A stretch of 25,203 nucleotides of DNA. Origin: Brevundimonas sp. UBA7534. GTDB taxonomy: Bacteria; Pseudomonadota; Alphaproteobacteria; Caulobacterales; Caulobacteraceae. The DNA lies in NCBI RefSeq assembly GCF_002479325.1, contig NZ_DLMO01000131.1, forward strand, positions 1-25,203. Direction: 5' to 3'. Every line of letters starts with the position of its first letter. Positions within the stretch are counted from its first letter, which is position 1. Below are positions 1 to 8,132 of this stretch, in pieces. The position numbers and the translations under genes are program-made. Below the pieces are notes generated by a model. The model worked only from the letters and a program-made list of their open reading frames with translations. It was not told the DNA's origin and ran no database searches.

Positions 1-1
1 C

Positions 2-499
2 GCCCTGCTGGCCGCCCTGGTCGCCCTGATCGCCCTGCCCTTCACCGCCATGGCCGGCCGCGCCGTGGTCGATCCGGACTGGGCCGGCACGGTGCTGGCG
101 GCCATCCTGACCTTCTTCGTCGTCTATTTCGGCCTGCGGATCGCCGGGTCACTGTTGTCCAAGAGCGCCCAGGCCCATCCGTCCCTGGGCGGCCTCGACC
201 GGCTGCTGGGTGTGGTGGTGGGTGCCGTGCGCGCGCTGGTCCTGATCGGCGCCGTTCATTTGGTCATCGTGGCCGCTCTGCCGGGCGAGCGCACGCCCCG
301 CTGGCTGGCCGGCGCCGTCACCTATCCCGTCAGCGCGCTCGGCGCGCGGGCGATCCAGATGGTCCTGCCGGGCATCGGCCGGGGCGTGGACGCGATCTCG
401 CCCGTGGTCGATTCCTCCGTACGCAAAGGGTTTTCCGATCCGGAAGCCTTGCCCCAGCCGCAATCCGGGACTACTTCGCCGCGCGAAGACGCCCCCTAG
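2..499 (+). CDS. cvpA: CvpA family membrane protein (5' end cut off by window)
   Basis: The reading frame is open from base 2 and ends at TAG 497-499. The N-terminus lies outside the window; the ATG at 50 is internal, because hydrophobic coding sequence continues upstream of it in frame. Hydrophobic segments are visible around the start, in the stretch beginning at AGTVLAAILTFFVVYFGLRI, and around GVVVGAVRALVLIGAVHLVI. The DRLLG..VGAVRALVL segment is typical of CvpA (colicin V production protein) family inner-membrane proteins. The C-terminal 30 residues are polar and look disordered. The gene lies 32 bp upstream of purF, the same cvpA-purF order as in Escherichia coli, which supports the call. 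The physiological role of CvpA outside enterobacteria is poorly defined, so I infer only an integral membrane protein co-transcribed with purF. Confidence 0.85.
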   Translation, partial: ALLAALVALIALPFTAMAGRAVVDPDWAGTVLAAILTFFVVYFGLRIAGSLLSKSAQAHPSLGGLDRLLGVVVGAVRALVLIGAVHLVIVAALPGERTPRWLAGAVTYPVSALGARAIQMVLPGIGRGVDAISPVVDSSVRKGFSDPEALPQPQSGTTSPREDAP

Positions 500-531
500 T
501 TTCCCAAGTCCCAGGTCATCGGAGCCCGACG

Positions 532-2037
532 ATGCGCCACCATATCGCCGATCCCGTCGTTCACCGCGAACATTGGCGCGAGCCCGAGGACGACCAGCTT
601 CGCCTCGAATGCGGCGTCTGCGGCGTGTGGGGCGCGGAAGAGGACGAGGGCTCCGCCATCGTCGCCCTGGGCCTGCACGCGCTTCAGCATCGCGGCCAGG
701 AGGCCTGCGGCATCGCCAGCGTCAGGGACGAACGCTTCTATACCGAACGTCACCAGGGCCTGGTGGGCGAAGCCTTCGGCGGGGCCGACCTGGCCGGCCG
801 GATGCCGGGACGCGCGGCGGTCGGCCACACCCGCTACTCCACCGCCGGCGGCAGCTTCCTGCGCAACATCCAGCCGATGTTCGCCGACCTGGACCAGGGC
901 GGCATCGCCATCGCCCACAACGGCAACCTGACCAACTTCAAATTCCTTCACGCCCAGCTGGTCGGCGAAGGCGCCATCTTCCAGTCCACGTCGGACTCCG
1001 AGGTCATCCTCCATCTGATCGCCCGCAGCCGGAAGGCCAAGATCGTCGATCGCTTCATCGACGCCCTGGCGCGGATCGAAGGCGGCTACGCCCTGGTCGC
1101 CCAGACGCGGCACAAGATGATCGGCGCGCGCGACCCGCTGGGCATCCGTCCGCTGGTGCTGGGCCAGGTCGGCGAGGCCTGGGTGCTGGCGTCCGAGACC
1201 TGCGCCCTGGACATGATCGGCGCCACCTTCGTGCGCGACGTCGAGCATGGCGAGGTGGTGGTCATCGACGAGAACGGCCTGCGCTCGCTCAAGCCCTTCC
1301 CGGCCCGCGCCGCGCGACCCTGCCTGTTCGAATACGTCTATTTCTCGCGCCCGGATTCGGTCGTGAACGGCCGCTCGGTCTATGAGGTCCGCAAGGAGAT
1401 GGGCCGGGGCCTTGCCCGTGAACTGGGCGTCGAGGCCGACATCGTCGTGCCGGTGCCCGACTCCGGCGTGCCGGCCGCCCTGGGCTACGCCCAGGAAAGC
1501 GGCATCCCCTACGAGATGGGCATCATCCGCAGCCACTATCTGGGCCGCACCTTCATCCAGCCCAGCCAGGGCGCCCGTCAGAAGGGCGTGCGGATGAAGC
1601 ACAGCCCCAACAAGTCGGCACTGGCCGGCAAGCGCGTGGTGCTGATCGACGACTCCATCGTGCGCGGCACGACTTCCCTGAAGCTGGTCCGTGCCGTGCG
1701 CGCCGCCGGCGCCACCGAGGTCCACCTGCGCTCGGCCAGCCCGCAGATCCTCTATCCCGACTTCTACGGCATCGACATGCCGGAGCGGGCGCAGCTTCTG
1801 GCCGCCAACAAGTCGCTGGAAGAGATGCGCGAGATGCTGGAGGTCGACTCTCTCGGCTTCCTGTCCATCGACGGCCTCTATCGCGCGATGGGCGAGACCG
1901 GCCGCGACAACGCCCATCCCCAGTTCACCGACCACTATTTCACCGGCGACTACCCGACCCGCCTGCTGGACCGTGAGATCGAGGAGGGCGGCCGGGAATT
2001 CGGCGCGCGGCAGCTCTCCCTGCTCGTCAGCGCCTGA
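532..2037 (+). CDS. purF: Amidophosphoribosyltransferase PurF
   Basis: The 501-residue product catalyses the first committed step of purine synthesis: PRPP plus glutamine gives phosphoribosylamine. The N-terminal Ntn glutaminase domain starts at Cys27 (context LECGVCGVWG). The 26 residues before it would be a propeptide removed to expose the catalytic cysteine. ALQHRGQEACGI and HTRYST are family motifs. The C-terminal phosphoribosyltransferase domain carries the PRPP loop VVLIDDSIVRGTTS. Of the [4Fe-4S] ligands of Bacillus subtilis PurF, the cysteine in the CLFEYVYFSRPDS context is kept. The second is Asp (YPDFYGID), and the C-terminal CxxC is absent (FTDHYFTGDYP). This looks like the cluster-free E. 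coli-like type. A GGAG Shine-Dalgarno stands about 8 bp before the ATG. It follows cvpA closely and probably shares its transcript. Confidence 0.97.
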   Translation: MRHHIADPVVHREHWREPEDDQLRLECGVCGVWGAEEDEGSAIVALGLHALQHRGQEACGIASVRDERFYTERHQGLVGEAFGGADLAGRMPGRAAVGHTRYSTAGGSFLRNIQPMFADLDQGGIAIAHNGNLTNFKFLHAQLVGEGAIFQSTSDSEVILHLIARSRKAKIVDRFIDALARIEGGYALVAQTRHKMIGARDPLGIRPLVLGQVGEAWVLASETCALDMIGATFVRDVEHGEVVVIDENGLRSLKPFPARAARPCLFEYVYFSRPDSVVNGRSVYEVRKEMGRGLARELGVEADIVVPVPDSGVPAALGYAQESGIPYEMGIIRSHYLGRTFIQPSQGARQKGVRMKHSPNKSALAGKRVVLIDDSIVRGTTSLKLVRAVRAAGATEVHLRSASPQILYPDFYGIDMPERAQLLAANKSLEEMREMLEVDSLGFLSIDGLYRAMGETGRDNAHPQFTDHYFTGDYPTRLLDREIEEGGREFGARQLSLLVSA

Positions 2038-2065
2038 AGCGGCGGTTGCTCCGGCGAATAGCGGC

Positions 2066-2101
2066 TTGGCGGGTCGGCCTCGCGCGCGCTATCAGGCGCC
2101 A
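2066..2101 (+). promoter_or_regulatory. Candidate promoter for the SDR gene, possibly leaderless
   Basis: TTGGCG (2066-2071) and CTATCA (2089-2094) are separated by 17 bp. The second element lies in a GCTATC context, like the GCTA-type -10 of Caulobacter housekeeping promoters. Transcription would start about 7 bp downstream, at the ATG (2101). No Shine-Dalgarno is visible before that ATG. Confidence 0.4.
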
Positions 2102-2853
2102 TGTCCGAACTTCCCCTTTCCGGCCGCATCGCGCTTGTCGTCGGCGCCTCGCGCGGCATCGGCTATGAGAGCGCCCTGGCCCTGGCCAAGGCCGGCGCCC
2201 ACGTCATCGCCACCGCGCGCACCCAGGGCGGCCTGGAGGAGCTGGACGACGCCGTCTTCGCCGCCACGGGCCAGCACGCCACCTTGGTCCCGTTCGATCT
2301 GGTGGACGGGGGCGCCATCGACCGGCTGGGCGGGGCGATCTTCGAACGCTTCAAGAAGCTGGACGTCTGGGTCCATGCGGCGGCGACCATGGGCCCGTCG
2401 GGCCTGACGCCGGTGTCTCACGCCGACCCGCGCGAATTCGCCAAGGTCGAGAAGACCAACTTCACCGCCGTCTACCGCCTGATCCGTTCGCTGGAGCCTT
2501 TGTTGCGCGCGTCCGACGCCGGCCGGGCCATCCACCTGACCACCAGCGTCGCCGCCAGGCCCCGCGCGTTCTGGGGCATGTACGCCGCCACCAAGGCGGG
2601 CGCCGAAGCCCTGGTGAAGGCCTGGGCGGACGAGGTCGAATCGACGCCGATCCGATGCGCCATCGTCGATCCCGGCCGGATGCGGACCCAGATGCGCGCC
2701 CAGGCCTATCCGGGCGAGGACCCGCAGGGCCTGCCTCACCCGTCCGAGATCGCGCCCCTGATCGTCGAGCTGGCGCGCGGAGACCTGACTCCTTCGCTGA
2801 CGGTGTCCTTCAAGGACTGGAAGTCGGAGCCCTCGCCCGAAGCCCTGGTCTAA
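2101..2853 (+). CDS. SDR family NAD(P)-dependent oxidoreductase
   Basis: This is a 250-residue short-chain dehydrogenase of classical length, with a single Rossmann fold. The nucleotide-binding loop GASRGIG is at residues 15-21. The catalytic tetrad candidates are Asn120, Ser149, Tyr161 and Lys165 (YAATK), in the usual order and spacing. The common NNAG strand motif is replaced by HAAA near residue 92. An Arg at the end of strand 2 (TARTQ) hints at NADP(H) preference, which is inference. The substrate cannot be read from the sequence. The gene is 63 bp after purF and may have its own promoter with the start site at the ATG. Its TAA overlaps the stop of the convergent NUDIX gene by 4 bp. Confidence 0.9.
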   Translation: MSELPLSGRIALVVGASRGIGYESALALAKAGAHVIATARTQGGLEELDDAVFAATGQHATLVPFDLVDGGAIDRLGGAIFERFKKLDVWVHAAATMGPSGLTPVSHADPREFAKVEKTNFTAVYRLIRSLEPLLRASDAGRAIHLTTSVAARPRAFWGMYAATKAGAEALVKAWADEVESTPIRCAIVDPGRMRTQMRAQAYPGEDPQGLPHPSEIAPLIVELARGDLTPSLTVSFKDWKSEPSPEALV

Positions 2854-3317
2854 TCTCCAAGATCGTCGAGGAGATCGGCCAGTTCGGCGGGCCAGATCGT
2901 TTCGGCGGAGGACCGAATGTCGGCCGCCGCCCACCAGCGGTGTTCGACCAGCACGCGACGCTCCTCCTCGGTCCAGCCGCCGGGTGCGGGTGTGAAGGCC
3001 GGGACGCGCAGCAGGAAGAAGCGCTGATCCACGTCGGCCATGCGGCCGTCAGGCAGGCGGAAGGAAACGCGCACGCGCGCGACCTGTGGACCCGGATCGG
3101 CGACTGTAAGGCCCGTCTCTTCGAACAGTTCGCGGCGCGCGGCGTCCTCGAAGCTTTCGCCCGGCTCGCAGCCGCCGCCGGGCGTGGCCCAGAAGACGGT
3201 TCCGGACAGCGGCCCCTCGGCGAAGACGAAACGGAACAGCAGCACCCGGCGCTGCAGGTCCAGGATCAGCCAGCGGGCGGTCGGCCGCTCTGGAAGCGTT
3301 CCGTCCCGCTCGTTCAT
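2850..3317 (-). CDS. NUDIX hydrolase
   Basis: The 155-residue protein has a complete Nudix box at residues 48-70: G48, E54 and R62-E63-L-F-E66-E67-T-G69-L. All metal-binding glutamates are present, so it should hydrolyse a nucleoside diphosphate linked to another moiety in a Mg2+-dependent way. The substrate (nucleotide, ADP-ribose or a capped molecule) cannot be told. It starts only 5 bp after the der stop codon on the same strand, so it is probably the last gene of the yfgM-like/bamB/der transcript. Its stop overlaps the SDR stop head-on (2850-2853), leaving no room for a terminator between them. Confidence 0.9.
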   Translation of the reverse strand: MNERDGTLPERPTARWLILDLQRRVLLFRFVFAEGPLSGTVFWATPGGGCEPGESFEDAARRELFEETGLTVADPGPQVARVRVSFRLPDGRMADVDQRFFLLRVPAFTPAPGGWTEEERRVLVEHRWWAAADIRSSAETIWPAELADLLDDLGD

Positions 3318-3322
3318 GGACG

Positions 3323-4951
3323 TCAGCGCTTGGCGCCGCCCTTCTGACCGCTGCGGACGCGGCCCGAGCGCGAGACCTGGCGGGCGCCGCCCCGCGCGCC
3401 CTTGCCGACGATGGCGTTGGTCCCGGACTTCTTGGAGGCGCTGGCCTTCAGCCCGCCCAGAGGCTTCACCTTGGGCTTGATCCCCGCCTTGGCCTTCTGC
3501 TCCAGCGCCTTTCCGGGCAGGTTGGACAGCCGCTCCTCGGCCTTCTCCGCCTTCTGGATGCGGCGCGGCGCGGTCTTGGCCGCGCCCTTGAACCGCTCCG
3601 GCCCCGACTTGGCGCCGCCGTCGACATAGGGGTTGGCCCCGCTGGTCTTGACGTTCAGGCGGATGGGCGTGCCCGGCAGGTCGAAGCTCTCGCGGATCGA
3701 GTTGATCAGATAGCGCTTGTAATGGTCGGGCATGGCCGAGGCGCGGCTGGCCATCAACACGAACGTCGGCGGACGCGCCTTGGTCTGGGCGATGTACTTC
3801 GGCTTGATGCGCTTGCCGTCCACGGCGGGCGGCGGGTGGCGCTGGGTCGCCATGGACAGCCAGGTGTTGAGATCCTTGGTCTTCACCTTGACCGACCAGG
3901 TGTCATAGGCCTGGAGCACGGCCGGCATCAGGCGATCGACGCCCCGGCCGCTGTGCGACGACAGGGCGACGAAGGGTGACCCCTTCAGCTGGGGCAGCTT
4001 GTCCTCGGCCAGGCGTTTCAGCTCGGCCAGGCGCGCCTGCGGCTCCTCCTCCAGATCCCATTTGGAGGCGACATAGACCAGGGCGCGGCCCTCGCGCTCG
4101 ACCAAGTCGGCCAGCTGCAGGTCCTGGGTGTCGAAGGCGTCGTCCTTGTCCATGACCAGGATAACCACCTCGGCGAAGGTGATGGCGCGGATGGTGTCGG
4201 CGACCGACAGCTTCTCCAGCTTCTCCTGAACACGGGCCTTGCGCCGCATGCCCGCCGTGTCGATCAGACGGATGTTCCTGTCTTCCCACACCCAGTCGAC
4301 CGAGATGGAATCGCGCGTGATGCCCGCCTCGGGCCCGGTCAGCAGCCGGTCGTCGCCGATCAGGCGGTTGATCAGGGTGGACTTGCCGGCGTTGGGGCGG
4401 CCGATCACGGCGATGCGGATCGGCTTTTCCGGCTCGTCCTCTTCCTCGATGAAGATGTCTTCGGACGCCGCGACGATGGCCTGATACAGGTCGGCCATGC
4501 CCTCGCCGTGCTCGGCCGAGATGGCGACCGGCTCGCCGAAGCCCAGGGCGTGCGCTTCTCCGACGCCGCCGCCCGAGGCCTGGCTTTCCGATTTGTTGGC
4601 CAGCAGGATCACCGGCTTGTGCTGGCGGCGCAGGCGTTCGGCGAAGATGCGGTCCAGCTGGGTCACGCCCTCGCGCGCATCCATCATGAACAGGATCAGT
4701 TCGGCGTCGTCCAGCGCGGCCTCGGTCTGCTCGCGCATCCGGGCTTCCAGGCTCTCGTCGGTGACGTCCTCGTACCCGGCCGTGTCGATCAGCGTCAGGT
4801 CCATGTCGCCGATATTGCCGTCGGCGTAGCGCCGGTCGCGGGTCACGCCGGGGCGATCGTCGACCAGCGCCAAACGCTTGCCGACGAGGCGGTTGAACAG
4901 GGTCGACTTGCCCACATTGGGGCGGCCGACGATGGCGACCTTCAGAGCCAT
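3323..4951 (-). CDS. der: GTPase Der (EngA), ribosome assembly
   Basis: This is a 542-residue double-GTPase needed for assembly of the 50S subunit. The first P-loop, GRPNVGKS, is at residues 9-16 and the second, GRPNAGKS, at 184-191. G3 motifs (DTAGYED and DTAGMRRKA) and G2 threonines (PGVTRDR, AGITRDS) are present in both domains. A KH-like C-terminal domain follows. Two G4 motifs differ from strict NKxD: NKSE in domain 1 and SKWD in domain 2. The last 100 or so residues form a Lys/Arg-rich tail beyond the usual end of E. coli Der (about 490 residues), probably an rRNA-contacting extension. The start is supported by an AGAAGG Shine-Dalgarno. It follows bamB by 32 bp. Confidence 0.97.
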   Translation of the reverse strand: MALKVAIVGRPNVGKSTLFNRLVGKRLALVDDRPGVTRDRRYADGNIGDMDLTLIDTAGYEDVTDESLEARMREQTEAALDDAELILFMMDAREGVTQLDRIFAERLRRQHKPVILLANKSESQASGGGVGEAHALGFGEPVAISAEHGEGMADLYQAIVAASEDIFIEEEDEPEKPIRIAVIGRPNAGKSTLINRLIGDDRLLTGPEAGITRDSISVDWVWEDRNIRLIDTAGMRRKARVQEKLEKLSVADTIRAITFAEVVILVMDKDDAFDTQDLQLADLVEREGRALVYVASKWDLEEEPQARLAELKRLAEDKLPQLKGSPFVALSSHSGRGVDRLMPAVLQAYDTWSVKVKTKDLNTWLSMATQRHPPPAVDGKRIKPKYIAQTKARPPTFVLMASRASAMPDHYKRYLINSIRESFDLPGTPIRLNVKTSGANPYVDGGAKSGPERFKGAAKTAPRRIQKAEKAEERLSNLPGKALEQKAKAGIKPKVKPLGGLKASASKKSGTNAIVGKGARGGARQVSRSGRVRSGQKGGAKR

Positions 4952-4983
4952 GTCGGCCTTCTAACCCAGTTTGCGACGAAACG

Positions 4984-6369
4984 TCAGCGGATGCAGATCA
5001 GCTGACCGGAATCCGTCAGCACATAGAGGGCGCCGTCATAGGCGCTGGGGGCGATGAAGGCCGGCGCGCCCAGCTTCAGGGTCGCCTGCTGGGCGCCCGT
5101 CTTGGGATCGAAGGCTACGGCCTCGCCGAAGGAGTTGACCATCACCAGCCGGTTCGACGCCAGGATGGGCCCCGACCATTGCGGGCGAACCTCGTGGTCG
5201 AAGAAGCCCAGGAAGCCGCCCTCCTTGCGGGCTCGTCCCTCGTTCAGTTCGCGCGTCCAATAGACCTGGCCGGTGTCGCGGTTCGCGGCGATCAGTTCGC
5301 CGGCCTTGGACACGACATAGACCGCGTCGCCGACCGGCAGCGGCGCATTGACGCCGATGATGGGCAACTGCCAGCGCGGCCGGCCCGAGCGGATGTCGAT
5401 GGCCGCCATCTGGCCGGAGTGGCTGATCGCATAGACCATGCCGCGGCTGATGACCGGGCGTCCGGCGATGTCGCGCACCTCGGACAGGGCGCTGGTGCGG
5501 CTGGTGTTGGACAGGGTCTCTTCCCAGACCGGCTGGCCGTTGTTGGTCCGCAGCGCGACCAGCTGGCCCGAGGCGAACGGCGCGATGACCGTCTCACCGG
5601 TCACCGCCGGACTAGAGGCGCGCAAGACCCGCGCCGGCTCGCCAATGCCGCGATGGGCCCAGGCCTGGGCGCCGGTGGCGGCGTCGAAGGCGAACATCTG
5701 GCTGTCCACATCCACCACGAAGACCCGGCCGCCCGCGACCGTGGGGGCGCCGTGCACCGGGGCGTCGACGTTCTGGCTCCAGACCACGGCGCCGCTGTTG
5801 GCGTCCAGCGCCGACACCACGCGCGTTCCCGACGAGACGAACACCCGGCCGCCGGCTACCGCGACGCCGCCGCCGAAACCGTTGTCGCGGCCGCGATCAC
5901 GGCCCTCGGGCTTCACGTCGGCCTTCCACAGCACCGCGCCCGTATCGGCGGAAACGGCCGTGACGGTCGAGCGGCCGTCCAGGACGAAGATCTTGCCGTC
6001 GGCGGCGACCACCGGAGCCATGACGTCGCCCGGATTGGCCGAGCCGGCGCCGATGTCGCGACGCCAGGCGATCTGGAAGTTCGGCGCGGCGATGACGTGC
6101 TCGACCAAATTCTCGGGCGTGCCGCCAGGCTGGGTCCAGGCCGTCACGGCCTGCGGACCGGGCAGGAAGATATCGCGTCCCGCCAGCGCCGCCGACGGGG
6201 CCAGCTGCTCGTCGAAGGCCAGCACCGAAATGCGCTGCCCCTCGGTCGCCGTGGCTTGGGGTTCGTCACTGCGCCCCAGGCCGAACGGCAAGGCCCGGCG
6301 CACGGTGCCGCACGAAGCGACCGTCAGGGCGACGCCGCAGACCAGCGCGACTTTCAGAGCTCGGTTCAT
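4984..6369 (-). CDS. bamB: Outer membrane assembly lipoprotein BamB (PQQ-type beta-propeller)
   Basis: The 461-residue product is a BAM-complex lipoprotein that helps fold outer-membrane beta-barrels. The start at 6369 (MNRALKVALV) is chosen over a longer in-frame reading to 6753 because it gives a lipoprotein signal peptide with lipobox VASC (Cys20). The longer version would be Arg/Gly/Ala-rich and would overlap most of the upstream TPR gene. Downstream come repeated PQQ-like blades with the pattern G.....DA.TGA..W (for example VFAFDAATGAQAWAHRG-type units), typical of an eight-bladed propeller. The position between a YfgM-like gene and der matches the E. coli order yfgM-bamB-der, supporting BamB over a generic PQQ-repeat protein. 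The gap to the upstream gene is 23 bp. Confidence 0.92.
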   Translation of the reverse strand: MNRALKVALVCGVALTVASCGTVRRALPFGLGRSDEPQATATEGQRISVLAFDEQLAPSAALAGRDIFLPGPQAVTAWTQPGGTPENLVEHVIAAPNFQIAWRRDIGAGSANPGDVMAPVVAADGKIFVLDGRSTVTAVSADTGAVLWKADVKPEGRDRGRDNGFGGGVAVAGGRVFVSSGTRVVSALDANSGAVVWSQNVDAPVHGAPTVAGGRVFVVDVDSQMFAFDAATGAQAWAHRGIGEPARVLRASSPAVTGETVIAPFASGQLVALRTNNGQPVWEETLSNTSRTSALSEVRDIAGRPVISRGMVYAISHSGQMAAIDIRSGRPRWQLPIIGVNAPLPVGDAVYVVSKAGELIAANRDTGQVYWTRELNEGRARKEGGFLGFFDHEVRPQWSGPILASNRLVMVNSFGEAVAFDPKTGAQQATLKLGAPAFIAPSAYDGALYVLTDSGQLICIR

Positions 6370-6392
6370 CGAAGGCGTCCTGTCCGGTGACG

Positions 6393-7160
6393 TCACTGTT
6401 GGGTCGGCGCGGCGGCCGGAGGCGCCGATGCGGCCGGCGCAGCGGGCGAGGCCTGCGGCGCGGCGGGCGGCGGCGCGGCCTTGGCGGCCTCGACGATCTT
6501 GGGCAGGGCGCCGACCGTGCCGGAGTCGATCATGGCGATGGCCGCCTGGGCCTGCTGACGAATGGCGTCGGGCACGTCCTGGCCCAGTTGCAGCACCACC
6601 AGGGCCGACCGGGCCTCGGCCGCCTTGCCGTGCTGAAGGCGCGCCAGGGCCAGCGCGTGCTGGGCGAAGGCGTGCAGCGGGCGATCGTCCTCGGCCAGCG
6701 GGGTCAGGCGGCTTTCCAGTTCGGCCAGCGGCGCGGTGTCCATCAGCAGCCAAGCAGCCTTGATCGAGGCCGTGTCGGACAGGATCGGATCGCGCGTCGC
6801 CTTGGCGGATTCGTCGAACAGGCGCACCGCATCGGGGACCTTGTTGGCGTCCAGGGCCTGGGCGGCCTGCTGCTGCAGCGCCAGCGCCTTGTAGGCGCCG
6901 TTGCCCTGCTCGACCGCTTCCTGGAAGGCGGCGCGGGCGTCGGCGGGCTTGCTGTCACGCAGGGCTTCCAAGCCGCGGTCATAGGCCTCGGCGCCCTTGC
7001 CGGCGCGGTTGGACTGATAGCTGTCCCAGCCCCACCAGCCCAGCGCGCCGATCAGCGCGACCACCAGCACCACGCCCGCGATGGGCAGCCAGGTGCGGGC
7101 CAGGCGCTTGTACCGGTCGGAGCGGAGCTCCTCCTCGACCTGCTCGAAGACATCAACCAC
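6393..7160 (-). CDS. YfgM-like tetratricopeptide membrane protein
   Basis: The 255-residue protein has a short cytoplasmic N-terminus (VDVFEQVEEELRSDRYKRL), one transmembrane helix at about residues 24-46 and a periplasmic alpha-helical TPR region (about 55-215). An Ala/Pro-rich C-terminal tail ends in APTQQ. This is the architecture of YfgM (TPR_21 domain), an ancillary protein of the SecYEG translocon that works with periplasmic chaperones in E. coli. Its place directly upstream of bamB and der agrees with that. The start is GTG at 7160 with only a weak Shine-Dalgarno. The Sec-associated function is inferred from family and synteny, not visible as a motif. Confidence 0.85.
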   Translation of the reverse strand: MVDVFEQVEEELRSDRYKRLARTWLPIAGVVLVVALIGALGWWGWDSYQSNRAGKGAEAYDRGLEALRDSKPADARAAFQEAVEQGNGAYKALALQQQAAQALDANKVPDAVRLFDESAKATRDPILSDTASIKAAWLLMDTAPLAELESRLTPLAEDDRPLHAFAQHALALARLQHGKAAEARSALVVLQLGQDVPDAIRQQAQAAIAMIDSGTVGALPKIVEAAKAAPPPAAPQASPAAPAASAPPAAAPTQQ

Positions 7161-7238
7161 GGAAACGTCGCCCCAAAAGATCGCTGCACGGAATCCGGCG
7201 GACCCTAGAGGGTCGCCCTCACGCCCGCAACGAAGCCG

Positions 7239-8075
7239 TTACGGCGTAGCCGGTTTTTTCGAGAAGTAGGTCTCGACTTCGGCAGGAAAACGGCGGGACT
7301 TTACGTCAGAGGCGAAGGCGGCGGCGGCTCGGTCGATCTCTCCGCGCAGATCGGCGTACTTGCGGACGAATTTCGGGGTCCAGTCGAACATCCCCAGCAT
7401 GTCGTTGACCACCAGCACCTGGCCGTCGCAGGCGGCCGAGGCGCCGATCCCGATCGTGGGCGCGTCGATCGTCTGGGTGATTTCACGCGCCAGGGGTTCA
7501 GCCACCCCCTCGATGACGATGCAGAAGGCCCCCGCCTCCGCCACGGCCTTCGCCTCGGCGAGGACGCGCTTGCGCTCGGCGTCGGTGCGGCCCTTGGCCT
7601 TGAAGCCGCCCTCGGCCAGCACCGCCTGGGGGCGAAGACCGATATGGCCCATCACCGGAATGCCGCGCTTGACCAGGAAGGCGACGATCGGCGCCAGTTC
7701 CGCGCTGGTTTCCAGCTTCACCGCCTGCGCGCCGGTTTCCTTCATCACGCGCACGCAGGCGTCGTAGGCGGCCTGCTCGCCGCCCTCGTAGGCGCCGAAG
7801 GGCATGTCCACCACCACCAGCGCCCGGCGCGACCCCCTGACCACCGCCTGGCCGTGAAGAATCATCATCTCCAGCGTCACGCCCACGGTGTTGGGCAGGC
7901 CGTGGACCGCCATGCCAAGGCTGTCGCCGACCAGCAGCACGTCGCAATGCGGATCCAGCAGGCCGGCCATCGGCGCGTCATAGGCGGTCAGGCAGACGAT
8001 CGGCTCACCGCCCTTCCGCGCCGCGATGTCAGGCACGGAAATGCGCCGGACGGTCTCCTGGGCGTGAATGGACAT
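7239..8075 (-). CDS. panB: 3-methyl-2-oxobutanoate hydroxymethyltransferase PanB
   Basis: The 278-residue enzyme transfers a hydroxymethyl group from 5,10-methylene-THF to alpha-ketoisovalerate, making ketopantoate for pantothenate and CoA. It is a TIM-barrel enzyme with family motifs LTAYDAPMA, VLLVGDSLGM, MPFGAYEG, MGHIGLRPQ and IGIGASAACDGQVLV, the Mg2+ ligands lying in the VGDS region. The start at 8075 (MSIHAQETV) is preferred to an in-frame codon 51 bp upstream because an AGGAGG Shine-Dalgarno lies about 8 bp before it. It is 57 bp downstream of the small membrane protein gene of the ECF cluster and could be read from that transcript, though metabolically it is unrelated. Confidence 0.96.
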   Translation of the reverse strand: MSIHAQETVRRISVPDIAARKGGEPIVCLTAYDAPMAGLLDPHCDVLLVGDSLGMAVHGLPNTVGVTLEMMILHGQAVVRGSRRALVVVDMPFGAYEGGEQAAYDACVRVMKETGAQAVKLETSAELAPIVAFLVKRGIPVMGHIGLRPQAVLAEGGFKAKGRTDAERKRVLAEAKAVAEAGAFCIVIEGVAEPLAREITQTIDAPTIGIGASAACDGQVLVVNDMLGMFDWTPKFVRKYADLRGEIDRAAAAFASDVKSRRFPAEVETYFSKKPATP

Positions 8076-8132
8076 CGGCGGGCCTCCTGTCTGATCGGCC
8101 GTCAGATAGGCGCCCGCGCCGCCCAAGTCACC

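Noticed and set aside
496..1935. Long minus-strand open frame antisense to purF
   Set aside because: It is complete shadow of purF in GC-rich DNA, with no Shine-Dalgarno or domain and repetitive Ala/Gly/Asp/His composition.
6370..6753. N-terminal extension of the bamB frame
   Set aside because: It overlaps the TPR gene, is Arg/Gly/Ala-rich, and would bury the lipoprotein signal peptide at 6369.
7200..7213. GACCCT-AG-AGGGTC palindrome between panB and the TPR gene
   Set aside because: It has no T-tract and short arms; too little to call a terminator or operator.
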